A stretch of 64,000 nucleotides of DNA from an uncultured Saprospiraceae bacterium (GCA_938015435.1 CALLPN010000008.1:62001-126000), one strand, 5' to 3'. Positions 1-9,517 are shown, numbered from the stretch's first letter. Notes: generated from the letters alone by a model not told the origin. Numbers and translations: made by a program.

Positions 1-925
1 TTTTGACTCGTAGTATAATACACCCTCTATCCCTTAATAAATCATGAGTTTCTGAATGAAATTCAGACCCAACTACAGCCGTTATACATTTGGTGCAATT
101 GTCTTCTGTAAATCCAAATTGACTAAGGTACTGATATAGTAATTGACTAGTCTTATTATTATAGTTATTAATTAGATGGTCAGTATTAATTAATTGATAT
201 CCAGTATCTTGTGTTATGATGACATCTTTAATGACTTTCTCTACTAGTTCATGAAGTAAGGTATTTTCTTTAGATAAATTAACTATACTTTTAGTGATAG
301 CATTCTCTATATTAGGTTCTCTTATCCTAAGGAATGGCAACCAATCGTTGCGAATCCAATTTCTCGTATACTTACTTTCTTGGTTACTGAGATCTTCTCG
401 AAATGTTACATTATTAAACGCGGCATATTCCAAGATATGTCTTTTTGATATGTATGATAATGGTCTTAAAATATTTTGATTCACTGTAGGTATACTAGAC
501 AAGCCCCTAATTCCAGCTCCTCTCATTAGATTTAGAAAGAATGTTTCTACGCGATCTGAACTATGGTGCGCTGTTAATATATGACTATAGTCCTCAGTTT
601 GACATAGTTCTTTCCACCATTTATAACGGATGTCTCTTGCTCTTTCTTGAAAATTATTGGCAGCTTTTTCAGTAGAATTAAATTTGTATAAATGGAATGG
701 GATATGATGTTTTGAACAGAGCTCTCTTACTAAGATTTCATCAGTGTCAGATTCCGAACCTCTCATATCATGATTTACATGAGCAACTGCAATAGATAGA
801 TTTGCCTTTATACTCAAATCTAACATCACCATAGAATCAGCACCTCCACTTACCCCAAGAAGTAACTTTTGGCTATAAGTATCACTTATATGTTGATTAA
901 TAAAGTCTATGTATCTATCAAGCAT
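1..925 (-). CDS. tilS: tRNA(Ile)-lysidine synthase TilS (C-terminus cut by window edge)
   Basis: This enzyme ligates lysine to C34 of the AUA-reading tRNA(Ile), using ATP, in the cytoplasm. The reading frame stays open from the ATG at 925 to the left edge of the window, so about 308 residues are visible and the C-terminal domain is missing. The PP-loop signature SGGADS lies near residue 25, followed by the AHVNHDMRG stretch and the ARDIRYKWW and LTAHHSSDRVETF motifs that are typical of TilS. It is divergent from the lipoprotein gene on its right, with only 37 bp between the two starts. The family call is firm. Only the 3' extent is unknown. Confidence 0.93.
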   Translation of the reverse strand, partial: MLDRYIDFINQHISDTYSQKLLLGVSGGADSMVMLDLSIKANLSIAVAHVNHDMRGSESDTDEILVRELCSKHHIPFHLYKFNSTEKAANNFQERARDIRYKWWKELCQTEDYSHILTAHHSSDRVETFFLNLMRGAGIRGLSSIPTVNQNILRPLSYISKRHILEYAAFNNVTFREDLSNQESKYTRNWIRNDWLPFLRIREPNIENAITKSIVNLSKENTLLHELVEKVIKDVIITQDTGYQLINTDHLINNYNNKTSQLLYQYLSQFGFTEDNCTKCITAVVGSEFHSETHDLLRDRGCIILRVK

Positions 926-962
926 TATATTTGTCTTCTTTATAAAACGTAAAAGTACTCTA

Positions 963-1496
963 ATGAATAGAATCATACTGATGATATGCGCAATAGTAAT
1001 AGGAGTATCCCTATACAGTTGCAAGAATGAAGGTAGTAAAGCATCCAGTACAAAAGCAACTGTTTCTGCGAAGAAAGCATCTCCTCAAATGGAAGGATTA
1101 AGAGAAAAAGCGAAATCTGTGTATGATTACCGAATGAAAAATGGTGAATTTAGTACAGCTCAAATATTAGATAATGGAGTCTGGGAATACAAATTTACTT
1201 TCGCAAATAATGCTATGAGTGAATTGGGCGCACTTGCTGGTAAATGGATAGATTTTGCAGATGACAATACATACGAATATGGCCTTTACGGAGAAATCAA
1301 AGGCAGCGGAATATATCATTATGATCCCTTATCGACGATTATACTTATGATAGACAATAATCCATCTGCGAAGCCTCAGGAATTTGAAATGAAACTTGTT
1401 ATGGATGCGTTAGTTATGGTGGGCCAAAAAACCTACAATGATAACTCTACTCAGTCGAAACTTGATAAAAGAGAAGTTCGTCCAACAAAAGGATAG
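963..1496 (+). CDS. Hypothetical lipoprotein
   Basis: I do not recognise the family. The protein has 177 residues if it starts at the ATG at 963. That start gives a clean type II signal peptide (MNRIILMICAIVIGVSLYSC) with the lipobox cysteine near residue 20; an upstream in-frame ATG at 909 would put 18 hydrophobic and basic residues ahead of it and overlap tilS. The mature part begins with a Ser/Lys/Ala-rich linker and then a compact domain rich in aromatic residues. A TATATTTG box at 926-933 could be its -7 element. The alpha/beta hydrolase gene follows 36 bp downstream on the same strand. Confidence 0.75.
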   Translation: MNRIILMICAIVIGVSLYSCKNEGSKASSTKATVSAKKASPQMEGLREKAKSVYDYRMKNGEFSTAQILDNGVWEYKFTFANNAMSELGALAGKWIDFADDNTYEYGLYGEIKGSGIYHYDPLSTIILMIDNNPSAKPQEFEMKLVMDALVMVGQKTYNDNSTQSKLDKREVRPTKG

Positions 1497-1532
1497 ACTT
1501 TTAAGTTATCTTAGCAGAATAACAGACAGCCT

Positions 1533-2366
1533 ATGAGCACTTTACTACACTACGAAACATATGGACTCAAGCCTTCGGCGGATTGGATCGTAATGATTCA
1601 TGGTGCTGGTGGCAGTACTCGAACATGGTACAAGCAAAAAGAAGAACTAGTGAAAAACTTTAACCTAATTATGGTTGATCTTCCTGGTCATGGGCAGTCC
1701 AAAGAAAGCGGGAAGGGACATTCGGAATATACTTTTGAGCTAATGAGTGAGAAGGTTTGGGGCGTTGTAGATCACCTTAACCTTCAAAAAGTACACCTTA
1801 TGGGTGTTTCGCTGGGATCTATCATAGCATTGCAAATGGAACAACTCAAGCCAGCTAGGGTATTATCTATTACGATGGCTGGTGCTATAGTTGAATTGCA
1901 ACGTAAGCTAAGAATCATCGCAAGATGTAGTTTGGCCTTAGCTAAAGTAATAGGATTCAGAGCTTTCTATCAGTTGGCTGCATGGATCGCTTTACCTCGT
2001 GGCAACCATAAAAAGAGTAGAAAAATATTTGTCCGTGAGAGTAATGCGCTCAGTATAGATGAATTTAAGAAGTGGACAACCATGTACGAGCAATGTCTCG
2101 ATAAAACATTGAAGAAACTTTACAATTCTGCTTATAATTCTCCAATACTCTTAGTGATGGGAGATCAGGATCATCTGTTTTTAGAGTCAGCTAAAAAGTT
2201 TGTGCTAAGCCGAGCCAATACAAGTATCGAAATATTCCAAAAGTGTGGACACTTAGTTAGTTTGGAAAAATCCAAAATGTATAATCAGGTTTGCGATAAA
2301 TTTCTTCAAGGGGTAGAGCAGATGAAGGATATCATGGATAGTATAGAACCCATAAAAAAGAAATAA
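1533..2366 (+). CDS. Alpha/beta hydrolase
   Basis: A soluble alpha/beta-hydrolase fold protein of 277 residues. The oxyanion-hole motif MIHGAGGS is near residue 22, the nucleophile elbow GVSLGS is near residue 92, a likely acid sits in VMGDQDHLF near residue 207, and the catalytic histidine is in KCGHLVSLEK near residue 237. There is no signal peptide. The substrate cannot be named; esterase, lipase and MhpC-like C-C hydrolase are all possible. It converges on xseA, the two stop codons being a single base pair apart. Confidence 0.9.
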   Translation: MSTLLHYETYGLKPSADWIVMIHGAGGSTRTWYKQKEELVKNFNLIMVDLPGHGQSKESGKGHSEYTFELMSEKVWGVVDHLNLQKVHLMGVSLGSIIALQMEQLKPARVLSITMAGAIVELQRKLRIIARCSLALAKVIGFRAFYQLAAWIALPRGNHKKSRKIFVRESNALSIDEFKKWTTMYEQCLDKTLKKLYNSAYNSPILLVMGDQDHLFLESAKKFVLSRANTSIEIFQKCGHLVSLEKSKMYNQVCDKFLQGVEQMKDIMDSIEPIKKK

Positions 2367-2367
2367 G

Positions 2368-3588
2368 TTATACCCTTTTACTTCCATCCTTCATTACAAT
2401 TTCAATCTTTTTATCGGTATCGATTTCCTTGATGCTGCTAATTGCTTTTCCATCTTGCTTAATGATGCTAAATCCTCTTTTTAGAGTTCTTATGGGATCT
2501 ACTATTCCAATAAGTGACTCCGTGTGATTCAAGTATTGCTGATTACGTTGAATTATATTTTTGGTAGACATTTTAATAGAATCTAAAGCATGATCTAAGT
2601 TATATATCTCAGTATACACTTTCTCAGAAGCACTTTGCTTGATCATATATTCTAAGTGATCTATCTGAGCCGTGTTTTCTCTAACCACGGCCAAACACTT
2701 TTCTTGTATTTCAACTCCTAAACCAAGCAATCCTGTCTCATATTGCAGATTGCGATCTATAATATATCCAGCCACGGCTGTAGGTGTCTTAAGCGACACC
2801 TGAGCTACTAAGTCAGTAACTGTCGTATCTATTTCATGGCCGATCCCAATAATCACAGGGAGTCTACACATCGCTATAGCATGCCCAATGTTATAATTAT
2901 CGAATCCAGACAAGTCTAATTTAGATCCGCCACCTCTAATAATGATTACAGCGTCATAGAGCTTACCATTGGTTTGTATTTGACGGAAAGCGTCCACTAC
3001 GTCATTTTCTACATTTCTACCCTGAAGAGCGGACTGAAAGAGCTCAGTATGGATCTCATAACCATAGTTGTTATTCTCTAGCTGAGCAATAAAGTCGGCA
3101 TATCCTGCTGCAGTTTCAGAGCTGATGACAGCTACCGATTGCAATACTGGAGACATTTGTCTATGATCATTGAGCTCCAATAGTCTCTCCTTCTTTAATC
3201 GTTCGATGATCTTTTGCCTAGCCATCTCCGCTTGACCCAATGTGTAAGAAGGATCAATATCTTCAACGACTAACTTCAGACCATATCTTTCGTGAAACTC
3301 TATTTTTACTTTGATTAAGACTTCACTTCCTGCCTCTAACATGTAGGGTAGTAGCTCTTTCAATTTATTTTGAAGAAATATATAGCTACGTGGCCATATC
3401 ACAGCACTCGCTTGAGCTTTTATCTCTTCGGTTCCTTCCTCAAGTTCAACTATATTAAGGTATACAGATCCACGGCTATGAGACGCTTGGGATACCTCGC
3501 ATCTTACCCAGATTGCCTCTTGGAAATTGAGAGCCATGACTCTCTTGATATATTCGTTGAGCTCGTATAATGAGTAGTTAGTAGCCAT
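2368..3588 (-). CDS. xseA: Exodeoxyribonuclease VII large subunit
   Basis: This is the catalytic large subunit of ExoVII, which degrades single-stranded DNA in mismatch and recombination repair. The protein has 406 residues: an N-terminal OB-fold (residues 1 to about 105, starting YSLYELNEYIKRVM), then the catalytic core with VAVISSETAAGYADF, VIIIRGGGSKLDLSGFDN and GIGHEIDTTVTDLVA, and a C-terminal coiled coil ending in LKRGFSIIKQDGK. It lies downstream of sucC on the same strand, separated from it by a terminator. The small subunit gene xseB, often adjacent, is not next to it here. Confidence 0.96.
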   Translation of the reverse strand: MATNYSLYELNEYIKRVMALNFQEAIWVRCEVSQASHSRGSVYLNIVELEEGTEEIKAQASAVIWPRSYIFLQNKLKELLPYMLEAGSEVLIKVKIEFHERYGLKLVVEDIDPSYTLGQAEMARQKIIERLKKERLLELNDHRQMSPVLQSVAVISSETAAGYADFIAQLENNNYGYEIHTELFQSALQGRNVENDVVDAFRQIQTNGKLYDAVIIIRGGGSKLDLSGFDNYNIGHAIAMCRLPVIIGIGHEIDTTVTDLVAQVSLKTPTAVAGYIIDRNLQYETGLLGLGVEIQEKCLAVVRENTAQIDHLEYMIKQSASEKVYTEIYNLDHALDSIKMSTKNIIQRNQQYLNHTESLIGIVDPIRTLKRGFSIIKQDGKAISSIKEIDTDKKIEIVMKDGSKRV

Positions 3589-3605
3589 AATGAATTCTAT
3601 TTATA

Positions 3606-3643
3606 TAAAAAATGTCTTGGCCAGAATTAACTAACCAAGACAT
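3606..3643 (-). terminator. Rho-independent terminator of sucC
   Basis: Read on the minus strand there is a stem with arms ATGTCTTGGTTAG and CTGGCCAAGACAT (13 pairs including two G-U) around a six-base loop, followed by TTTTTATATA. It lies 26 bp past the sucC stop and 18 bp before the xseA start, so the two genes are probably separate transcription units. Confidence 0.8.
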
Positions 3644-3668
3644 ATATTATTAAGTATATCTAATTAGC

Positions 3669-4871
3669 TTAAGATATTACTTCTTTTACTTTGTCCGCTG
3701 CTTCTTGAAGAAGTATAGCCGATTGAACTTCTAATCCGCTTTCATCAATGATAGTCTTAGCGATATCGGCATTAGTACCCTGTAATCTTACGATGATTGG
3801 TACTTTTATGTTACCCATGTTTTTGTATGCATCTACTACACCTTGAGCCACACGATCACATCTTACGATACCCCCAAATATATTGATAAGTATAGCTTTT
3901 ACGTTATCATCTCTCAGGATGATACGGAACGCTTGTTCAACTCTAGCTGCATCAGCTGTTCCTCCTACATCTAAAAAGTTAGCAGGAGATCCGCCACTCA
4001 ACTTAATGATATCCATCGTTGCCATTGCAAGTCCTGCACCATTTACCATACAACCTACGTTTCCATCTAAGTTGACATAATTAAGACCATATGATTGAGC
4101 TTCTACCTCCGTAGGATCCTCTTCCGTTGTATCTCTCATTGCAGCTAGATCTGGATGACGAAACAATGCGTTATCATCTATTGATACTTTCGCATCTACT
4201 GCTAAAATTCTATCATCCGCAGTGTGTAGACATGGGTTGATCTCAAATAATGAAGCATCAGAACCTACGAAAGCTGCATATAACTTTGAGATAAATTTGG
4301 TCATCTCTTTGAAAGCTTGCCCGCTTAGTCCTAAGTTGAATGCCACTTTACGAGACTGAAACCCTTGAAGACCTACATGCGGATCAATATATTCTTTATG
4401 CACAAGTTCTGGAGTCTCTTCCGCTACAGCTTCGATATCCATACCACCTTCAGTAGAGTAGATGATTACATTTTGCTTCTTAGTACGATCCATTAAGATA
4501 GATACATAGTACTCTTTACAAGCATCAAAATCAGGTGCATAAGTATCTTCAGCAACTAAAACTTTCCTCACTAATTTACCTGGGCCCTCCATACCACCTG
4601 GAGTCTGTGGTGTTTTTAGCATCATACCCAATATGTTGGCTGCATGCTCTTTAAGCTCGTCCATGTTTTTAGCGAGCTTCACTCCACCACCTTTTCCACG
4701 ACCACCGGCGTGTATCTGCGCTTTTACTACTACAGCTTCGGTTCCTGTCTCTACTCGTAACTCTTTAAATGCCGTTACAGCTTCTTCAACAGTGCTTGCT
4801 ACTTTTCCTCTCTGTATCGCTACTCCGTAAGATGCCAATACTTCTTTACCCTGATATTCGTGTAAGTTCAT
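3669..4871 (-). CDS. sucC: Succinyl-CoA synthetase (ADP-forming) beta subunit
   Basis: This subunit binds nucleotide and CoA/succinate in the TCA-cycle enzyme that makes ATP or GTP from succinyl-CoA. It has 400 residues, the usual length. The family start MNLHEYQGKEVLASYGV is present, then the ATP-grasp domain (VVKAQIHAGGRGKGGGVKLA), EINPCLH near residue 210, and the C-terminal CoA-ligase segment with INIFGGIVRCDRVAQG. The partner sucD is not in this window. It is transcribed singly, with a -7-like box upstream and a strong terminator downstream. Confidence 0.97.
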   Translation of the reverse strand: MNLHEYQGKEVLASYGVAIQRGKVASTVEEAVTAFKELRVETGTEAVVVKAQIHAGGRGKGGGVKLAKNMDELKEHAANILGMMLKTPQTPGGMEGPGKLVRKVLVAEDTYAPDFDACKEYYVSILMDRTKKQNVIIYSTEGGMDIEAVAEETPELVHKEYIDPHVGLQGFQSRKVAFNLGLSGQAFKEMTKFISKLYAAFVGSDASLFEINPCLHTADDRILAVDAKVSIDDNALFRHPDLAAMRDTTEEDPTEVEAQSYGLNYVNLDGNVGCMVNGAGLAMATMDIIKLSGGSPANFLDVGGTADAARVEQAFRIILRDDNVKAILINIFGGIVRCDRVAQGVVDAYKNMGNIKVPIIVRLQGTNADIAKTIIDESGLEVQSAILLQEAADKVKEVIS

Positions 4872-4911
4872 ATATAATTATATTGTAAAGTGTCTATATT
4901 ATAAATCTCCG

Positions 4912-4919
4912 CAAAAGTA
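4912..4919 (-). promoter_or_regulatory. Probable -7 promoter element of sucC
   Basis: On the minus strand this reads TACTTTTG, a match to the Bacteroidota TAnnTTTG element, about 40 bp upstream of the sucC ATG. I see no clear TTG at the usual -33 distance, so only the -7 half is supported. Confidence 0.5.
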
Positions 4920-5048
4920 TGATATTTGGACATAAGACGGTAACGAATCACTAATTACTTAATGAACTAGTCAGATGGCTCTTGTCAATAAAAAAGAAGA
5001 GTTTAGCATATAATACTATCTAATACAGCCTAAATACTTCTAAAAATT

Positions 5049-5080
5049 AAAAGCGGCTCACCAATAGATGAACCGCTTTA
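5049..5080 (-). terminator. Rho-independent terminator of the M43 protease gene
   Basis: The minus strand reads AAAGCGGTTCA, a short loop, then TGAGCCGCTTT: an 11-pair stem with one G-U pair, followed by a T-rich tract. It lies about 30 bp past the stop codon of the metalloprotease gene. Confidence 0.8.
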
Positions 5081-5112
5081 TTTACTTTTATTTAGAAGGT
5101 TAATCTTTTATA

Positions 5113-6648
5113 TTAATTGATTACGATCTTTCTAGTAACATTTCCTTTAGCAGTTAATAATTGCAAGAAATAAACACCACTTTGAATTTCACCTCCTTGG
5201 CTCGCAACAATCTCTTGCTTTCCATTAGATATTTGCACTGATTGCCTTTTAATAACTTTCCCTGCTAAATCCGTAATAGATATTGTTGCATTTCCATTCC
5301 ACTCGCTAGTCATATCGACAATGATGTCTTGACTTCCGTTAGATGGATTAGGGAATACTACGAAGTCGCTTACAAAAGAAGGGTCTTCCACCGCTGTTGC
5401 ATTATTTCCAGTTAAGAATATTGAGCCTACTTCCGGATAACAAGTGTATGCATCGTTATATGGTTTTACGTTAACAAAATAAGCTTTACTAGGCTCTAAG
5501 TCTGTTACATACAAAGCTTCGTTACTAGTGGTATATTCATAAAAGTCTGCTGGGTCTGAAAAATTTGTGATTTCAACTAAATATTGATCAGCATCTTGAA
5601 CACCTTCCCAAGAAATTTCGACACCGTTATAATTTTCAATTGTTTCTTGATTTCCTGGAGATGTAATAGATAATTCACCAGTTATTTCCGTTTCGTTAGG
5701 AATGTGGGTATTGTCTAAAAAATTCCTTGCAGGACTTGCAATATTCATTTTAAGTCTATCTATCTGTTGTGGAGAGAATACGTAAGTAGGGCAATTGTTA
5801 AAGTAACCCATGCTAAGATTTGCTTGACTCTCTAGAGCATCTCCATTTGGATCAAACACACCAAAATTAGAAAAACATGCCTGAGATGTAAATCCTAGCA
5901 GGTAGTCTGGAGGAGTATCACAAAGACGATCTCCAGCTGTTTCGCAATTTGACCCATCCATTAATTCTATCTCAGCACCTGTTTCAGGCACTGTTGTAAA
6001 TGGTACGGTAGAACCGTATGTTTCTATATCATAAGGCTCACTCCATCCTGAATGAGGATGTCTTAAAGAGAAGTAATGACCTACCTCATGACTCATGGTA
6101 GCAGAACTATCCGCCATTTCCTTCTTACGTATAATGATATAATCTCCACCAGGGCTATAGAAACCGAGAACAGTTCCCGAATCTGGACTATCTCCACCAT
6201 TTGTGTTCGCATTTTCAGTGATAAATATATCAACTGCAGCACCATCTTTAAAGTTTTGAATTAATGTTCCATTACTTCCCGCCATACTGAAAATATTAGA
6301 ATTATCTATTTCATTAAAACCTCCATCTTTTAAATAGAATGCAATTCCATGAGGAGCATAATCTCTGTTCATTCTACATAAAGAATTAAGGATACCAAGT
6401 CTATTTTGCCTTCCTTCACCCTGAGAGTTAGCTACAGTATGAAATGTAACAGGAATATTAATTGCGGCAAACCTTTCAGGATTGGCTTCTTTAAACAATT
6501 GTACGTCTTTTTCAGAGTAGACTGGTAATTGTTGTTCCATCTCATAAGTGACGCCACAATTGGCATTATGCTGATGCTGGGCCTTAACTGAACCAATAGT
6601 GGCTGCGGCAACTAGTGCTAACAAGGATATTTTAGACTTAATATTCAT
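5113..6648 (-). CDS. Secreted pappalysin-like (M43) metalloprotease with T9SS sorting domain
   Basis: A secreted zinc protease of 511 residues. There is a signal peptide (residues 1-23, ending SVKAQ), then the catalytic domain with HEVGHYFSLRH near residue 187 (the HExxHxxxxxH metzincin zinc site) and the Met-turn region NLSMGYFNNC followed by FSPQQIDRLKMN, a pattern characteristic of M43 cytophagalysins. Next come a fibronectin-III-like segment (about 345-420) and a C-terminal T9SS type A sorting domain (FVVFPNPSNG ... ISDLAGKVIKRQSV ... GVYFLQLLTAKGNVTRKIVI), so export through T9SS is inferred. The third zinc-ligand motif normally has G before L; here it is S. It is a single-gene unit. Confidence 0.93.
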   Translation of the reverse strand: MNIKSKISLLALVAAATIGSVKAQHQHNANCGVTYEMEQQLPVYSEKDVQLFKEANPERFAAINIPVTFHTVANSQGEGRQNRLGILNSLCRMNRDYAPHGIAFYLKDGGFNEIDNSNIFSMAGSNGTLIQNFKDGAAVDIFITENANTNGGDSPDSGTVLGFYSPGGDYIIIRKKEMADSSATMSHEVGHYFSLRHPHSGWSEPYDIETYGSTVPFTTVPETGAEIELMDGSNCETAGDRLCDTPPDYLLGFTSQACFSNFGVFDPNGDALESQANLSMGYFNNCPTYVFSPQQIDRLKMNIASPARNFLDNTHIPNETEITGELSITSPGNQETIENYNGVEISWEGVQDADQYLVEITNFSDPADFYEYTTSNEALYVTDLEPSKAYFVNVKPYNDAYTCYPEVGSIFLTGNNATAVEDPSFVSDFVVFPNPSNGSQDIIVDMTSEWNGNATISITDLAGKVIKRQSVQISNGKQEIVASQGGEIQSGVYFLQLLTAKGNVTRKIVIN

Positions 6649-6969
6649 TTGATCTATTTTAATTTAAACTTTATAAGTAGCTAAGGTAAAATATAATCTC
6701 AATTAGATTTGAATTTACACAATGAGATATATTCTATAGGACATTTTAGATTTGATTCCTATCATTAATATGTATGAATAGTTTAATATAATTTCATTCC
6801 TTACATTTGCATAAATTATGAACATAGCTTTTGAAAAGAAGCTATAATTCGATAGCCAAGGTTAACTAATAAGGTAATGATTGTTATTCCATAGAATATT
6901 ATCATTAATTTCTTTAGGCCTTCGAAGTCAACTAATTCTTTATAATAAAATAATAAACAACACTTCAGC
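6649..6969. other. Intergenic region with mdh leader
   Basis: This 321 bp gap separates the divergent M43 protease and mdh genes. A TACATTTG box (6802-6809) is a plausible -7 element for mdh and would leave a leader of about 150 nt. Within that leader lies a hairpin, ATAGCTTTT-GAAA-AGAAGCTAT (6824-6845). I see no other gene. Confidence 0.5.
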
Positions 6970-7905
6970 ATGAGTAAAGTAACCGTAGTAGGAGCAGGTA
7001 ATGTAGGAGCCACTGTGGCTAATGTGTTAGCGCACAAAGATATCGTAAAAGATATCGTTCTTTTGGATATCAAAGGAGATTTTGCAAAAGGTAAGGCCTT
7101 AGATAGTTGGCAGCAAGCGCCTATCGACTATTACAGTACACGCATTACGGGTACTGACAAGTATAAAGACACTAAAGATTCTGATATCGTCGTAATTACA
7201 GCTGGTATTCCACGTAAACCTGGTATGAGTAGGGATGATCTGATTGCGACTAATGCGAAGATCGTAGTATCTGTAGTAAAGTCAATCATGGAACACTCAG
7301 CGGATCCTATTATTATCATAGTATCTAATCCATTAGACGTAATGACACATGCCGCATTCAAAGCATCTGGTCTTAAATCTAATAAAGTGTTTGGTATGGC
7401 TGGGATATTAGATACAGCTAGGTATAGAGCATTTTTAGCGACAGCGCTAGACGTATCCCCAAAGGATATCCAGGCAGTACTTATGGGAGGACATGGAGAC
7501 ACTATGGTTCCATTACCAAGATATACTACTGTGGGAGGGATTCCTGTAACAGAGTTAATCGACAAGAAAAAACTTACAGCTATCGTTAATCGCACCAAGA
7601 AAGGTGGGGGAGAGCTAGTAGGATTAATGGGTACATCGGCATGGTATGCCCCAGGAGCTGCAGCTGCGCAAATGGTGGAATCTATCGTAAAGGATGAAAA
7701 TAGAATTTTCCCTGTTTGTGCTAGATTGACTGGTCAGTATGGCTTAAAAAACATATATCTTGGAACACCTGTGAAATTGGGTAAAAATGGTATCAATAAA
7801 ATCATTGAACTCAAACTTAACGCAGGCGAGAAGAAGTTACTGCATAAGTCCGCAGATGCAGTAAAGTCAGTAATGGCTACTTTTACAAAGATGAAAATCA
7901 AGTAA
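6970..7905 (+). CDS. mdh: Malate dehydrogenase
   Basis: NAD-dependent oxidation of malate to oxaloacetate in the TCA cycle. The protein has 311 residues and belongs to the LDH-like MDH type. The Rossmann motif VGAGNVGATVAN is at the N-terminus, the adenine-ribose acidic residue is in VLLDIKGDFAKG, the substrate arginines are in GIPRKPGMSRDDL, and VSNPLDVMTH and the catalytic histidine in MGGHGDTMVPL follow. Arg in the mobile loop (rather than Gln) supports malate over lactate. It appears monocistronic, with a long leader. Confidence 0.97.
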   Translation: MSKVTVVGAGNVGATVANVLAHKDIVKDIVLLDIKGDFAKGKALDSWQQAPIDYYSTRITGTDKYKDTKDSDIVVITAGIPRKPGMSRDDLIATNAKIVVSVVKSIMEHSADPIIIIVSNPLDVMTHAAFKASGLKSNKVFGMAGILDTARYRAFLATALDVSPKDIQAVLMGGHGDTMVPLPRYTTVGGIPVTELIDKKKLTAIVNRTKKGGGELVGLMGTSAWYAPGAAAAQMVESIVKDENRIFPVCARLTGQYGLKNIYLGTPVKLGKNGINKIIELKLNAGEKKLLHKSADAVKSVMATFTKMKIK

Positions 7906-7980
7906 TTTAGAATAACCAATTAGCAGAACAGGGTATTTAACAAGAAGTAGAAATAAAACTTACAGGATAAGAAAGTGTAA

Positions 7981-8505
7981 ATGATCAACTCAGAAATACT
8001 TGAAACAACATTGACCCAAGACGGTCATTCAGTTTTAGACTTATCGTTAAAAGGCCCTGTTCTGCTAACTTTTTTACGTCATTTTGGATGCGTATTTTGC
8101 AGAGAAGCTTTACATGATTTAGCAGATCGCAAAAAGAAAATTGATGATGCCAATATCACTTTGGTATTGGTTCATATGTCAGATAATAAACTAGCTGAAG
8201 AGTACTTCGTGAATTATAATTTACCTGGTGTTCAGCATATTAGTGATCCCAATTGCGAGTTATATGCTTCATTTGGTCTTTCAAAAGGAGGTCCTAGTCA
8301 GTTATTGGGTCTCAAAAACTTAATTCGTGGGTTTGACCTAACCCTTAAATCGAAATCCAAACCGGCACTTAGATTTATTGGTGATGGATTCCAGATGCCA
8401 GGTATATTCATGATAAGCAATGGCAATATGGTGGATCGATTTATTCACCTTTCCGCCGCAGATAGACCTAATTATGATGAAATGATACAGAAAGCTAGTT
8501 CTTAA
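7981..8505 (+). CDS. Peroxiredoxin-like / SelL-related redox protein
   Basis: A soluble thioredoxin-fold protein of 174 residues resembling the AhpC-TSA_2 (SelL-related) group. The motif LRHFGCVFCREAL near residues 33-45 carries a CxxC redox pair just where the family expects it. The following beta-alpha elements (LVLVHMSDNK, HISDPNCELYASFGL) match a peroxiredoxin scaffold. There is no signal peptide, so cytoplasmic thiol redox or peroxide handling is inferred. It lies 75 bp downstream of mdh on the same strand and may be cotranscribed, although no functional link is evident. Confidence 0.8.
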   Translation: MINSEILETTLTQDGHSVLDLSLKGPVLLTFLRHFGCVFCREALHDLADRKKKIDDANITLVLVHMSDNKLAEEYFVNYNLPGVQHISDPNCELYASFGLSKGGPSQLLGLKNLIRGFDLTLKSKSKPALRFIGDGFQMPGIFMISNGNMVDRFIHLSAADRPNYDEMIQKASS

Positions 8506-8582
8506 GCTTCTGTTATATTTAGTCTAGTACTGCAATTATTAGTTTTATTTTTCCGTTATTCATAAGTATCAAATAGTTTATT

Positions 8583-9497
8583 ATGTCTAGAGTTCTTTTA
8601 TCTGTAACGGCGTTATTTGTAGTGATTTCATCGGTTGTTTCACAAGTTAACTTCGATTCCATAGAAGATGATCTAGCTTATCACGCTGATATCATGATAA
8701 ATACAACAGTAGCAAGTCATAGATTCAAAGCTGCAAATCTCTTTCAAGAGCAATTCGAAAATATGCTCAAAACCGAAGGGTCGTATAAGCATTCATTCGA
8801 ATCATTGAAATGGATTTCGCAATTAACGTCAGAAGATAATAAATTTAGAATTTTTAGTTGGATCGTAGCTGACGAAAATGTGGTGAGTAAAACATACGGT
8901 TATATTCAATTTGCTGATGGACAATTTATTACGCTTAATGATACTGGTGAGATGTCATCTGATCTTGAATATGAACTAACTGGTTCTCAAGATTGGTTTG
9001 GAGCCATATATTACAATATTATGCCGTTTAAAAGCGCAGGCAACACTGATTATATCCTATTTGGATATAGGCAGTTTGCAAAATTTGATAAGGTGAAAGT
9101 GATGGATGTGTTATCTATAGTAGATAATAAGGTTACGTTTGGTAAAGATCTGTTTGTCAAGAAGATAGAAGGAGAAAGGGATGAAGTTAAAACTAGACTT
9201 CTATTGACATATAGTGCAGATTCTAATGTTTCTCTTCATTATAATGAGAATATGAGTATGATTGTCCATGACAATCTTATTCCACGAATGGGAAGAATTA
9301 AAGGACAAGGTCCAACACAACTTCCTGATGGTAGTTTCGTAGGTTATAAGCAAGAAGGTAATAGCTGGGTCTATGTTGATAAAATCTTCAATCAAATATC
9401 GGACGAAGCTCCTAGACCAATGCCTGTATTAGGCTCTGATGCTCAAACAGATATTTTTGGCAAGAGTAAAAGCCAGACCAAAAAGAAGAGAAATTAA
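8583..9497 (+). CDS. Hypothetical secreted protein
   Basis: Unrecognised family. The 304-residue protein has an N-terminal signal peptide (SVTALFVVISSVVSQ) with likely cleavage after about residue 20 and no lipobox, so it should be periplasmic or outer-membrane associated. The middle is rich in aromatic and acidic residues (KWISQLTSEDNKFRIFSWIV, ELTGSQDWFGAIYYNIMP), suggesting a beta-rich domain, and the C-terminus is a basic tail (SKSQTKKKRN). No T9SS sorting domain is visible. It converges with the hydrolase gene to the right, with 20 bp between the stop codons. Confidence 0.7.
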   Translation: MSRVLLSVTALFVVISSVVSQVNFDSIEDDLAYHADIMINTTVASHRFKAANLFQEQFENMLKTEGSYKHSFESLKWISQLTSEDNKFRIFSWIVADENVVSKTYGYIQFADGQFITLNDTGEMSSDLEYELTGSQDWFGAIYYNIMPFKSAGNTDYILFGYRQFAKFDKVKVMDVLSIVDNKVTFGKDLFVKKIEGERDEVKTRLLLTYSADSNVSLHYNENMSMIVHDNLIPRMGRIKGQGPTQLPDGSFVGYKQEGNSWVYVDKIFNQISDEAPRPMPVLGSDAQTDIFGKSKSQTKKKRN

Positions 9498-9517
9498 GAT
9501 TGTACTTCCGTAATGAA

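Noticed and set aside
6818..6847. Nine-codon leader peptide before mdh
   Set aside because: It falls entirely in the leader hairpin and has no independent support.
7131..7598. Long minus-strand open frame inside mdh
   Set aside because: It is antisense to conserved mdh codons and has no family match.
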